Source: Candidatus Poribacteria bacterium | Lineage (GTDB): Bacteria; Poribacteria; WGA-4E; PCPOR2b | Reading direction: 5' to 3' | NCBI GenBank assembly: GCA_003635265.1 | Contig: PYIZ01000033.1 | Coordinates: 1-64,000 of the forward strand | Length of the DNA: 64,000 nt | In this document: positions 24,826 through 33,590 of the stretch, in pieces | How positions within the stretch are numbered: position 1 is the stretch's first letter | How the letters are laid out: each line of letters begins with the position of its first letter | Made by a program: the position numbers and the translations under genes | The notes under the pieces: generated by a model | Seen by the model: only the letters and a program-made list of their open reading frames with translations | What the model was told of the DNA's origin: nothing | Databases searched by the model: none

Positions 24826-25932
24826 TTACCACAGCCGCTGTGCAGCAAGTCGTTCTTCATCTAGTTCCACCCCTAATCCAGGCCCGTCTGGGACGATGAT
24901 ATGTCCTTCCTCGTAACCTACCCGCTCCTTGACAATCTGTTCGTAGTAAACTAATGGTCCTGCGGGATAGCACGGAAAATCAATGTTGGGAACCGCTGCT
25001 GCCAGATGCGCCCGCGCTGCCGTGCCGATGGAGAGTTCGACAGTGCTTCCCATTAACGTCTTAATCCCAAAAAGTTCAGCCAACCCAAACACCTTTTGAC
25101 AAGCAGTCATCCCGGAATAACCGACGCCGAGGTTGAAAATATCTACCGCTTCATGCCGCGCTAGCCGCACGGCTACGTGAGCTTCCGACGAATGCTCACT
25201 AATCGGCACATCTGCCGCTTGTTTCACGGCAATAAAATCCTCGACGGGAGCGTTTTGGCGACCTTTGACGGGAGATTCAACAAGATTCGGTTTGAAGGCT
25301 GCAAAGCGACCGATGACGTCAATCGCCGTTTCCACGTCGAACCGTCCGCTTGCGTCTAGGGCGTTAATCTCAACGCTGTCGCCCCAACGGTTCCGTAGGT
25401 CAGATAGGAATCGTTCGTCCAGCGTCAGATCTGCTCCGAAATAGTAGCGGATGGTCGGGTGTCCTTGGTCCTGCAATCTTTCAATGCGCTGCAGATTCGC
25501 TTCTACATCCGCTTCGATCTGACACGGAGCGAGGGGATAGGCGAAGGGAATCCGTTCGCGATATTTGCCGCCGAATAGTTGGTAGATTGGTGTGTCTAAC
25601 GCTCGACCGATGGCGTCGTGTAACGCGATGTCAATTCCAGGGAGGACCTGATGCTCCCACTCCTGTTTTTCCAGATCCACCTGAATCGCTGTCAAGTCAA
25701 ACGGGCTGCGTCCGAGGAGTAACGGCTCCAACCGAGTTGCTAACCCATTGACCGTTTCTGGGGTGAGCTCAAAGTTGACGTCCGACATCTCGCCTAAGCC
25801 CGTAATATCGGCATCGGTATGCAAGCGGACAATAATGTGGTGGGAGATTGCCTTCTCCGAATCGGAAGGACAGGTTTGCCCCATTTCGCGAGTTGAGTAG
25901 ACAGGAATCAGTTCAAGATTTGTAATCTGCAT
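24826..25932 (-). CDS. Divergent MR/MLE-family protein lacking both barrel lysines
   Basis: A 368-residue enolase-superfamily protein. The three metal ligands are present (D193 in ALDAS, E219 in LVESP, E246 in ISEH), so Mg2+ binding is likely. The strand-two position normally occupied by KxK reads T-I-R162-Y-Y, and strand six reads IFNLG with N267 where an Asp or Lys is expected. Strand seven ends MGSTVE, as in the lactonizing/epimerase branch, with K291 nearby. This combination does not match a familiar catalytic set, so it may use R162 or K291 as base or have another activity. taggagaaa precedes the ATG. It diverges from the PQQ-type protein at 26024. Confidence 0.75.
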   Translation of the reverse strand: MQITNLELIPVYSTREMGQTCPSDSEKAISHHIIVRLHTDADITGLGEMSDVNFELTPETVNGLATRLEPLLLGRSPFDLTAIQVDLEKQEWEHQVLPGIDIALHDAIGRALDTPIYQLFGGKYRERIPFAYPLAPCQIEADVEANLQRIERLQDQGHPTIRYYFGADLTLDERFLSDLRNRWGDSVEINALDASGRFDVETAIDVIGRFAAFKPNLVESPVKGRQNAPVEDFIAVKQAADVPISEHSSEAHVAVRLARHEAVDIFNLGVGYSGMTACQKVFGLAELFGIKTLMGSTVELSIGTAARAHLAAAVPNIDFPCYPAGPLVYYEQIVKERVGYEEGHIIVPDGPGLGVELDEERLAAQRLW

Positions 25933-25955
25933 CTTTTCTCCTAGTTACGCGGTAG

Positions 25956-26009
25956 GTAATACGTAAGGCGTAAAGAAAAGTGCTTACGTATTACTCGTTA
26001 CGGATTATT
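25956..26009. repeat. Inverted repeat of the tacgtattacg type in a divergent promoter region
   Basis: gtaatacgtaag (25956-25967) is exactly complementary to cttacgtattac (25983-25994) with a 15-base loop, and further ttacg units follow to 26009. It fills most of the 91-base gap between two diverging genes, so it probably overlaps their promoters. Related ttacgcatta/cgtttcacg strings lie next to at least five other genes in the window. Confidence 0.6.
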
Positions 26010-26023
26010 TTTTGAAGGTGTAA

Positions 26024-27421
26024 GTGATGGTAACAAAATTGGCAAGCTTTATGTGTCTCGGATTCGTATTAATGCTGATCACAGTCAGTTCACACAGTGT
26101 GCAAGAGGCTGAGACAGAAGTTCAGCCGCCAGACCTTCGCACACGCAAATCTGGCAGCGATTGGGATCGCTTCTTGGGTCCGACCGGAGATAGCAAATCC
26201 GCTGAAACAAATCTCCTAACGTCGTGGTCCTCGGCAGGTCCGCCCGTCGTTTGGGAAAAGGAGATCGGGACTAGCTACGGTGCGCCTTCTGTTTCCCAAG
26301 GTCGATTGTTCATGTTCGATCGCCACGGTGGATTGGCTCGCTTAACCTGCATGAAAAGCGAGACAGGCGATGAACTGTGGCGATTTGAGTATCCGACAGA
26401 CTATGAAGACCTGTACGGCTATAATAATGGGCCGCGAACCTGTCCGATTGTTGATGATAACCGTGTTTACATTTTTGGTCCCGAAGGTATGTTGCACTGT
26501 GTGGCTGTATCAGACGGAAACCTGTTGTGGAGCGTGGACACCACCGCGAAATTCCACGTTGTCCAGAACTTTTTTGGTGTCGGATCTGCCCCTGTGGTTG
26601 AGGGTGAATTGTTGATTGTTCAAATTGGTGGTTCGCCGCCGGGGCGTGCCAGAACCCTACTCGACACCCGCGATCCGGTTCAGGGAAATGGTAACGGCAT
26701 CGTCGCTTTTAATAAGTGGACCGGCGAAGTGGTCTACCAGATTACCGATGAACTGGCAAGCTATACAACCCCAAAGCTCGCGACAATCAACGGTCGCCGA
26801 TGGTGTTTCGCCTTTGCCCGTGGTGGTTTGGTTGGTTTTGAACCCCGCACTGGAACCGTAGATTTCCACTATCCATGGCGTGCCAAAAAATTTGAATCCG
26901 TCAACGCTTCCAATCCGGTTGTTCTTGGCGATCTAGTGTTTATCAGCGAGACATACGGTCCGGGAAGCTCACTGCTGAAAGTCCGCCCGGGCGGATACAA
27001 AGTGGTATGGAAGGATTCCGAGCGTCGCCGCAATAAAGCGATGCAGCTGCATTGGAACACGGCTATCCATCACGAGGGCTATCTCTACGGTTACAGCGGG
27101 CGGCATTCTAGAGGATGCGAGCTGCGCTGTGTCGAGTTACGGACGGGAAAGGTGGTCTGGTCGCATCGTGTTCATGAACGCGGTTCGCTGCTTTACGCAG
27201 ATGATCACTTTATAAGTTTGGGTGAATTTGGCACGTTGACCCTGATTCGTCCTACCCCTGAAAAATTGGAGATTTTGTCCAAAGTCCAACTTACCAACGA
27301 ACATGGTGTAGAACGGATCAAATATCCGGCTTGGGCGGCACCAGTCCTCTCAAATGGGTTTCTCTACCTCCGCGGAAAAGATCGGCTCGTTTGCTTGGAT
27401 CTAATGCCTCAAGACGAATAA
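26024..27421 (+). CDS. Secreted PQQ-like β-propeller repeat protein
   Basis: A 465-residue exported protein with a signal peptide (hydrophobic segment about 8-22) and a chain of PQQ-type β-propeller blades. The entry segment WDRFLGPTGDSKS resembles the WPQWRGPNRDG opening of planctomycete-type PQQ-like proteins, and blades show the recurring G...LW/W motif (GDELWRFEYP, GNLLWSVDT, GKVVWSHRV). Such propellers bind ligands or proteins; some are quinoprotein dehydrogenases, but no cofactor-defining residues stand out. The start at 26024 may be the second of two ATG codons (26027). It converges on the exopolyphosphatase gene 23 bases later. Function beyond the fold is unknown. Confidence 0.78.
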   Translation: MMVTKLASFMCLGFVLMLITVSSHSVQEAETEVQPPDLRTRKSGSDWDRFLGPTGDSKSAETNLLTSWSSAGPPVVWEKEIGTSYGAPSVSQGRLFMFDRHGGLARLTCMKSETGDELWRFEYPTDYEDLYGYNNGPRTCPIVDDNRVYIFGPEGMLHCVAVSDGNLLWSVDTTAKFHVVQNFFGVGSAPVVEGELLIVQIGGSPPGRARTLLDTRDPVQGNGNGIVAFNKWTGEVVYQITDELASYTTPKLATINGRRWCFAFARGGLVGFEPRTGTVDFHYPWRAKKFESVNASNPVVLGDLVFISETYGPGSSLLKVRPGGYKVVWKDSERRRNKAMQLHWNTAIHHEGYLYGYSGRHSRGCELRCVELRTGKVVWSHRVHERGSLLYADDHFISLGEFGTLTLIRPTPEKLEILSKVQLTNEHGVERIKYPAWAAPVLSNGFLYLRGKDRLVCLDLMPQDE

Positions 27422-27444
27422 CGGGTAGCTAGAGAACAACGTCA

Positions 27445-29019
27445 TCAATCAATCCGCTCACCCGCTTTTCCATTCACCAGCAGCCGGACCGAACGTCCAA
27501 ACGTATGGACGAACAACTCTCCCTTCTCTTGAAGATGCCACCTCTCCAACAAACAGTCATCGAACGATCGTACATTAATTTCAATCGCATCATCGAAAAT
27601 CTTCACTTTCAAATCTTCAACAATCGATTTGTGCTGATGGTCTAACGCATCAGCGATCCGCAAGATGGCAGCGAGCCGGGTCACCTGTTCTTTTTCAGTA
27701 TACGAGAGCCGCTGAAAATGATAATGAGAGGGTTTATTCGGGTCAGGGAATGCTTTGCGATGATAGCGGGCGATGTTGGCGACCAATTCAAGCTGTTTTT
27801 CATTGAGTCCAACGATCTCCGAATTCCGTATCAGGTAGTAGGAGTGTTTGTGATGGGATAACGGGTTAACATACCCACCGACTTCATGAAGTGCTGTCGC
27901 CACACTCAGGAGCAGCCGTGACTCTGAGGATAAACGATGTATCGGCTGCAGTTGATCAAACAGCAGCTCTGCCAAATAGCGAACCTGTTTGGCGTGTCCC
28001 ATGTGAAAGTGATACTTATTGCCAAGTGCCATCGCCGCTTTGATAATTTCTGCTTCTTCGGAGGTCACATCCCACGAGTTCCGGTGGCGATCCGCCATCT
28101 CAGCAAGTAACCCGTCCTTGAGTCCAACATTTGCGGCATAAATCCCCCTCGCGCCGATGACATTACTCACTACCTCCGTGAGAACGAGACCTGCGGGCAA
28201 AATAACGTCCGCCCGATCCGGCTCCATACCGTATCGCTCCATCCGGTCCTGCACACTGAGCCGCGAAATCTCTCTGACAAAGCGTTGAAAATCCCGCAGC
28301 GGAATAAAACGAACATCTCTGGGGAACTCGTTGTTATCTGGATCTAGAACACCGAGCTGCTGCCCAAACTCTTCAACATTGCCCCCGGTGCCAAGCACTA
28401 TATCAATTTCGTATTGGTTGATGGCATCTAGCGTGGTTTCGAGCAGCTGCTCCATGTATGCTCTGAGCAACAGGATCTGTAGGTCTGAGATAGTATCCGT
28501 CCGCAGGAAGGTCTCTTGTAGCCGCACGGTTCCCAATCGAAGACTGTTAGAGTAGATAATTGAGCCGTGATCGATGACGTCAAATTCGACACTGCCTCCA
28601 CCGATGTCGATGACGAGGGCAACCCTATTCTGGATATCGACCTTTCGCGTCACAGCGAGTTGAACGAGGCGTGCTTCTTCACCGCCGGAGATACGTTCCA
28701 ACTGCACGCCAGAGCTATTGTAGATACGATTTACAAGGTTATCACCGTTGATAGCCTCGCGTGTTGCACTGGTCGCAATGGCGCGTGTGGTGTGGACCTT
28801 CATCTCCTCAATGACTTGGCGAAACTCACCAAATGCTTCAATTGCCTGTTCAATGGCATCATCGTTTAGAAATCCAGTCAAGAACACTTCGTGCCCTAAC
28901 CGAACAGGTGCCCGATGTTGATATACCTCCTCAATAGTTCCATCAGTTTTTACTTCAACAATTTTCAGTCGAATCGCGTTCGATCCAACGTCGATTGCCG
29001 CAAGCGTGGTACTTTCCAT
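27445..29019 (-). CDS. ppx: Exopolyphosphatase / pppGpp phosphohydrolase (Ppx/GppA family)
   Basis: A 524-residue enzyme that removes terminal phosphate from polyphosphate or converts pppGpp to ppGpp. The actin-like ATPase fold opens with AAIDVGSNAIRL at about 8-19 and continues with VIDIGGGSVEF near 139-149 and a GTGGNVEE loop. The C-terminal half is an HD-type helical domain (ALHEVGGYVNP, ARYHRKAFPDP). Length matches the long two-domain form. gaggagaaa precedes the ATG, and a good promoter lies at 29049-29078. It converges on the PQQ-like gene. Ppx and GppA cannot be told apart by these motifs alone. Confidence 0.88.
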   Translation of the reverse strand: MESTTLAAIDVGSNAIRLKIVEVKTDGTIEEVYQHRAPVRLGHEVFLTGFLNDDAIEQAIEAFGEFRQVIEEMKVHTTRAIATSATREAINGDNLVNRIYNSSGVQLERISGGEEARLVQLAVTRKVDIQNRVALVIDIGGGSVEFDVIDHGSIIYSNSLRLGTVRLQETFLRTDTISDLQILLLRAYMEQLLETTLDAINQYEIDIVLGTGGNVEEFGQQLGVLDPDNNEFPRDVRFIPLRDFQRFVREISRLSVQDRMERYGMEPDRADVILPAGLVLTEVVSNVIGARGIYAANVGLKDGLLAEMADRHRNSWDVTSEEAEIIKAAMALGNKYHFHMGHAKQVRYLAELLFDQLQPIHRLSSESRLLLSVATALHEVGGYVNPLSHHKHSYYLIRNSEIVGLNEKQLELVANIARYHRKAFPDPNKPSHYHFQRLSYTEKEQVTRLAAILRIADALDHQHKSIVEDLKVKIFDDAIEINVRSFDDCLLERWHLQEKGELFVHTFGRSVRLLVNGKAGERID

Positions 29020-29048
29020 AGTTTCTCCTCATGTCTATATATGGGAAA

Positions 29049-29078
29049 ATATTAGGTTATTCCACTGTGGATTGTCAA
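29049..29078 (-). promoter_or_regulatory. σ70 promoter upstream of ppx
   Basis: Read on the minus strand, TTGACA (29078-29073) and TAATAT (29054-29049) are 18 bases apart. The expected start of transcription is about 20 bases before the ATG at 29019. Confidence 0.65.
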
Positions 29079-29134
29079 GGTAAGAATTACTTGGGTTTTC
29101 CCTTGAAGCTATGCTAAAATAGCCCCAATTGATG

Positions 29135-29379
29135 GTAGTAGGCATACGCCGTATGCCGTAACCGTTGTGTAAATACGGCACGGAGGAAGACTTCTGTAGG
29201 TTGATTTTCCAAAATCGAAAATACCTAGTACACAGCGCGATAGTCCGGGCTGATTGAGCCTAGATTATAGCGCTATAGTGTCTGGTATTCTGTCGAGATA
29301 TGAATCTCGACCTACAAGTATTGGATTGGACTAGAAAAAGAAAAGATTTTACGCATTACTCGTTACGCATTATTCTGTT
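29135..29379. repeat. Repeat-rich gap: palindromic repeat, two hairpins and a ttacgcatta string
   Basis: The 370 bases between the diverging ppx and the metalloprotease gene hold the compact copy of the gtagtaggcatacgcc palindrome (29135-29169), a gatttt/aaaatc hairpin (29203-29216), a perfect 8-bp hairpin gtcgagat, atga, atctcgac (29292-29311), and ttacgcattactcgttacgcatta (29350-29373). An in-frame ATG at 29300 lies in the loop of the third structure, which argues against it as a start codon. Confidence 0.7.
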
Positions 29380-29389
29380 AGGAACGGGC

Positions 29390-31714
29390 ATGACCTTCAA
29401 ATCTCTTTCGTATTGGTGCTGGTTAGCTGTGTTAGCACTCTTGGCATTAATTCTGGCAAATACTCCCCTGCTTAACCTCCTCGCGTTTGAATTTTGTGCG
29501 GTTCTCGCTTTTGCGATTTCATTTGCGGGAGCTCATACCGCTGTGACAGGTGTGGCTAATCTAAGACAACGCACACAGCTGATGAGAGGGACCGCTGCAC
29601 AGATGGTTATGTCGACTTTCTGGCGAGCGTTTGGAATCAACCTGACATTACTGGTTGCCCCCTTAATCATCATTTTATTAAATGCCTTCCGCATCATAAA
29701 CTGTGATTTTTTGGAAGGGTTCGTTTTCTTCCTCCTCTTGCCCGTCATCAGTTGTGCGTATGCCACTGCGCTAGGCGTATTCTTCGGGTTATGGGTAAAG
29801 CGACGTTGGTTGGCGTATCTCGCTTATCTTGCTTACATCTTTGCTACGCTCCTTGCCCTTGCCTACAACCTTATCTTTCACCCGCCTATCTTCGGTTACC
29901 ACTCAACCTTTGGCTACTTCCCGGGGCCCATCTACGACGAACGCATCGTAATATCCGGCACCCTACTCATCGCTCGTGGCACAACGCTGCTCTTGGCATG
30001 GATTTTCTTATCGCTTGCGATCAACACACTGGAGATTGGCAGGCATACCCGATTGGAGCCAACCCTCTATTGGCGAAAGCTGTACCGATTCAAGCTACAA
30101 TTTGCAGATCTAAACCACCGAATTCGCCTCGTTGTGTTGATAATTCTGTTTGGGCTAATCTACCTGTTTCGCGGAGACTTGGGATTACGTCCGACGCGAG
30201 GATATATTGAGAACAAATTAGGCGGACTGGAAGAGACAGCGCATTTCAAAATCTACTACGAAAAGGGATCAGAGGTTGAGAAAGAGATTGAATGGATTGC
30301 GCAAGATCATGAGTTTCGCTATGCACAGTTGGTCCGTTATTTTCAGATAGAACCCACCAAGAAGGTTCAATCCTATGTTTACACTTCACCTGCACAGAAG
30401 AAGCGACTCATGGGGGCGCGAGGCACATCGGTTGAAGATCCGCTTGGGTATGGTTTTCATATCAACTATGAGGATTTCCCCCATCCCGTCATGAAGCATG
30501 AGTTAGCACACGCTTTAACGGCGGACTGGCATCCGATCTTGAAGGTGAGCCTCAAGATTGGGCTGCATGAAGGAATCGCTGTTGCTGCGGATTGGGATGA
30601 AGGTAAGTTGACAGCCCATCAATGGAGTCAGGCGATGCAACAGTTGGATATTGCGCCGAAGATGAACCAGATCATGGGGCTTGGTTTCTGGGGAGCAGCC
30701 TCGTCGCAGAGTTATACGTTAGCGGGTTCTTTCGTGCGCCTTCTCATTGAAAGATATGGGGTCGAAAAGGCCAAACGGGTCTTTCCAACAGGGAATTTTA
30801 AGGAAGTTTACAATAAGTCCTTAGCCGAGCTCGAACAGGAATGGAGGGACTTTCTGAAAACGGTTCCGTTGACAGAGGCGGATCTGGCTATCGCGGCACA
30901 CCGCTTCAACCGTCCAAGTATCTTCCAGAAACCGTGCGCCCATGAAATTGCGCAACTCTCTTCCGATGCGTGGCGAGCATATTACCGAACGGACATGAGC
31001 ACAGCGGTTCGGTTGTTTGAACAGGTCTACCAATTCGATCCAGATAATCCGCGCCATCTGCGAGGACTCATGTATGCACATTATCAAACCGAAGATTACC
31101 CTTCAACCTTGGATTGGACGTCAAGAATCATCGCGCATCCCGAAGCGAGTATGAGCCGGATCGCGGAGGCGAAAAATGTGGAGGGGAACGTCTACTGGCA
31201 GCAAGGGAAGCGTGAGGATGCCCTTTCGCAGTATCAGGAGGTTTTTGCACTTCACACTTCTGATGCCTTTGACCGAGAAGCACAAGCAAAACTCGCAACA
31301 CTTGCCCTTAATTCGCCTGATGTGGAGGATAAAATTAGGCAGACCCTCATCGGTCAGGCGTCAAATCGGCTCAAGATGACACTGCTCCACGAAGTGGTTG
31401 ATGCGTTGCCGGATTGGGGCTTGGGACACTATTTGATAGGACGACAACTCTATATTGATCAAGAATATGCTCCATCAAACCAATATCTGCTGAAGGCTGC
31501 TGATTTGGGGCTACCGCACCAGAAGTTAGCCGTCGAAAATATAAGGCTTATTGGCGTGAACTTGTATCGGTTGGGACAATATGAGGATGCTATAAAGCAG
31601 TTTAGCCGGATCGCTGGTGATAAGACGCAACCCCTTGGAATCATTCACCGTGCCGAAGATTGGATTGAACGATGCGAATGGGCAATTGAGCAATTAAGCC
31701 AATCAGCCAATTAA
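29390..31714 (+). CDS. Membrane-anchored gluzincin-type metalloprotease with TPR tail
   Basis: A 774-residue membrane protein. About seven hydrophobic segments occupy the first 265 residues. A soluble domain follows with a zinc signature H370-E371-L-A-H374 (MKHELAHAL) and E394 in LHEGIA, the arrangement of gluzincin (peptidase MA-like) proteases. The last 260 residues form TPR-like repeats. I start at the ATG at 29390, which has aggaa at 29380-29384; the longer frame from 29300 would translate a hairpin and a dispersed repeat. The protease domain follows a membrane anchor and so probably acts at the membrane surface. It is the second protease-TPR fusion in the window; substrate unknown. Confidence 0.78.
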   Translation: MTFKSLSYWCWLAVLALLALILANTPLLNLLAFEFCAVLAFAISFAGAHTAVTGVANLRQRTQLMRGTAAQMVMSTFWRAFGINLTLLVAPLIIILLNAFRIINCDFLEGFVFFLLLPVISCAYATALGVFFGLWVKRRWLAYLAYLAYIFATLLALAYNLIFHPPIFGYHSTFGYFPGPIYDERIVISGTLLIARGTTLLLAWIFLSLAINTLEIGRHTRLEPTLYWRKLYRFKLQFADLNHRIRLVVLIILFGLIYLFRGDLGLRPTRGYIENKLGGLEETAHFKIYYEKGSEVEKEIEWIAQDHEFRYAQLVRYFQIEPTKKVQSYVYTSPAQKKRLMGARGTSVEDPLGYGFHINYEDFPHPVMKHELAHALTADWHPILKVSLKIGLHEGIAVAADWDEGKLTAHQWSQAMQQLDIAPKMNQIMGLGFWGAASSQSYTLAGSFVRLLIERYGVEKAKRVFPTGNFKEVYNKSLAELEQEWRDFLKTVPLTEADLAIAAHRFNRPSIFQKPCAHEIAQLSSDAWRAYYRTDMSTAVRLFEQVYQFDPDNPRHLRGLMYAHYQTEDYPSTLDWTSRIIAHPEASMSRIAEAKNVEGNVYWQQGKREDALSQYQEVFALHTSDAFDREAQAKLATLALNSPDVEDKIRQTLIGQASNRLKMTLLHEVVDALPDWGLGHYLIGRQLYIDQEYAPSNQYLLKAADLGLPHQKLAVENIRLIGVNLYRLGQYEDAIKQFSRIAGDKTQPLGIIHRAEDWIERCEWAIEQLSQSAN

Positions 31715-31741
31715 TTAGGTTCTCTTTGCATCTAACATCAC

Positions 31742-31907
31742 GTAGGTTGGGTTGAACGGTCATAGCGAATCCCTATCAATGATAATAGGAGTTGCGTTGT
31801 TCAATATCCCGCTCTCTATAGATAGGTCTAGTGAAACCCAACGGTCCCGGTCACGCCTGTCGCGATCCAATCGAAGTATCACGTTTCACGCATCACGTTT
31901 CACGTTT
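31742..31907. repeat. gtaggttgggttga repeat copy 2 and cgtttcacgcatcacg string
   Basis: gttgggtt at 31746 pairs with aacccaac at 31835-31842, giving 8-bp arms around an 80-base interior; the first copy of this repeat (24756) has a much shorter interior. Bases 31878-31907 are built of repeated cgtttcacg/catcacg units and stop four bases before the stop codon of the gene at 31912. Confidence 0.6.
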
Positions 31908-31911
31908 ATGT

Positions 31912-33132
31912 CTACCAACTAGCGATGAAGTCCTCCACGTCGAAATCGGCGGGCATATCAGTCAGCAATAACCGATCCTGTCGGGACTCTAGGTCGGGAA
32001 CAGATCGGTCTATCTCCTCCTGAATTTTGTCATAAAGCGTCCGAAATCGATTCCAAAGCAGATCTGCTTCTTCCGCTGAAAAGCGGCGAGAAAACTCCTC
32101 GAAAAGATAGAAGTTGAGACGGTGCTCCGAAATCGCCTCCACCCGTTCCTCAAGCGACAGATTCGCGACATCAGGCTGTTTCAATGTGCGCGTTTTTTCC
32201 ACCAACTTTGATAGGTATACCACACACACCATCCGCCATGCTTCGCCGGGGTGAAGCGTCGCTAGTCCATTGCGGAACCCCGCCGCATCTTTGGCGAGGA
32301 TGGCACGGAAAGTGGATTCAATCACATCGCACTGTTGTTCGTGCAGTTGATAGAAATGCACAAACCGCTCTCGCGTCTCTTGGGGCATACGCTTCGTGAA
32401 ATCCGGATGCCAATAGAAGTGGTTGACCAAGGGATAAACAGGACCACCGAAGGAACGATAACCGAGATGCACTGTCCGCCGTAACTTTGCGCTGTAGTTA
32501 CTCCCCCAATGCAACATCATGTGGATATAGACGATGCCATCCCCCGCTTTAAGTTCTACAGGCATACCGCCCGGTATCGGTTCACGCCCGTTTGTCGCCA
32601 AGTGTCGGTTTTCTGCTTCCGTGTTCGGGCGCTTGTGGCTTTTCGGCACGACCCAAAATACGCGGTCATCATAGAGGGGGATGTTCCATTGGACGTAAGC
32701 CGGTGCATTGTCAATCACATCCATCTGCATACCCCGTAGTGGTGCCTGTTGAACGGGATCAATATCGCGGTGCCAGCTAGCCGGACCGTGATCTCGCACC
32801 GGACTGCACATAAGCGCCATCAGTGTTGGGGCTGCCTCTGGTGCCTGCATCAATTGTCTGCTAACACCCAACGTATTTTCGTGGAGACAAAACTCCACCG
32901 CTTTAGCGGTTGTCTCGTCAGCGACGCCATCGAAAAACACGCGTGGCTGCGCCGCAGTTTCCCAATATCCTCCCGGTGGATCATCGGGTGTGCGTTCCTC
33001 TGCCCAAATGACCTGCTGTCGCTCAACCAACGTTTCAAAGCACTCACGCAGCTCATCCAACTGTTCCGGTGGGACGACCTCACGTAGAATAATATAGCCA
33101 TCGTCAAGCAACTGTTGTGGATTGACTTTCAT
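31912..33132 (-). CDS. Phytanoyl-CoA dioxygenase (PhyH) family protein, long form
   Basis: A 406-residue Fe(II)/2-oxoglutarate dioxygenase of the PhyH family. Iron ligands are H121 and D123 (SWHRDID) and H208 (LHWGSN), with R219 suited to bind 2-oxoglutarate. Common family members have about 250-300 residues; here some 150 extra C-terminal residues are helical and charged, with no motif I recognise. gggaagag precedes the ATG. A VOC-type gene begins upstream on the same strand. PhyH proteins hydroxylate varied small molecules; the substrate is unknown. Confidence 0.85.
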   Translation of the reverse strand: MKVNPQQLLDDGYIILREVVPPEQLDELRECFETLVERQQVIWAEERTPDDPPGGYWETAAQPRVFFDGVADETTAKAVEFCLHENTLGVSRQLMQAPEAAPTLMALMCSPVRDHGPASWHRDIDPVQQAPLRGMQMDVIDNAPAYVQWNIPLYDDRVFWVVPKSHKRPNTEAENRHLATNGREPIPGGMPVELKAGDGIVYIHMMLHWGSNYSAKLRRTVHLGYRSFGGPVYPLVNHFYWHPDFTKRMPQETRERFVHFYQLHEQQCDVIESTFRAILAKDAAGFRNGLATLHPGEAWRMVCVVYLSKLVEKTRTLKQPDVANLSLEERVEAISEHRLNFYLFEEFSRRFSAEEADLLWNRFRTLYDKIQEEIDRSVPDLESRQDRLLLTDMPADFDVEDFIASW

Positions 33133-33170
33133 GGTTCTCTTCCCTTTCCCTTCAAAGGCGACAGGTCAGA

Positions 33171-33578
33171 CTACACCTTCGATTCTAGGATCTGCATTAC
33201 CTCAAAGACAAGACCGTTGGGCGATCGGTAAAAGGAGATTCGGCGTGATCCAAAATCGGTGCTAATCTCCACCGGTGCTAGGAGCACTTCGGTGCCTAAC
33301 GCTGTAAGTCGTTGGTATGCCTCGTCTAAATCATCAACTTCAAACACCGCGTGGGTCAGCCCCGGCATGAGCAGATGGTCGAGCGCATCTTGAAAGACCG
33401 GTTTCGGCGTCAAAAAGAGGCGGGTTCCACCGAACTCTAGCAGCGCGTGGGGATGGTCTCCATCTTCTCTGATGCGTGAACCGCGACTCAACAATTTACC
33501 GCCCAGTTCTTCAAAAAAGCTGATTTCCGCATCCAAATCTTCGACCTTAATGCCGATATTCCAAAGACTTGCCTCCAT
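33171..33578 (-). CDS. VOC (glyoxalase/bleomycin-resistance/dioxygenase) superfamily protein
   Basis: A 135-residue protein made of the paired βαβββ units of the vicinal-oxygen-chelate fold. The N-terminal unit starts WNIGIKVEDLD and has GGKLLSRGSR; the second has THAVFEVDDLDEAYQRL and ends with SPNGLVFEVMQ, where the Glu is a usual metal ligand. aaggagga precedes the ATG. It lies 12 bases from the upstream Gfo/Idh/MocA gene and before PhyH, so the three are likely co-transcribed. It could be an isomerase, a lyase or a binding protein. Confidence 0.83.
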   Translation of the reverse strand: MEASLWNIGIKVEDLDAEISFFEELGGKLLSRGSRIREDGDHPHALLEFGGTRLFLTPKPVFQDALDHLLMPGLTHAVFEVDDLDEAYQRLTALGTEVLLAPVEISTDFGSRRISFYRSPNGLVFEVMQILESKV

Positions 33579-33590
33579 CGTCTGTCCTCC

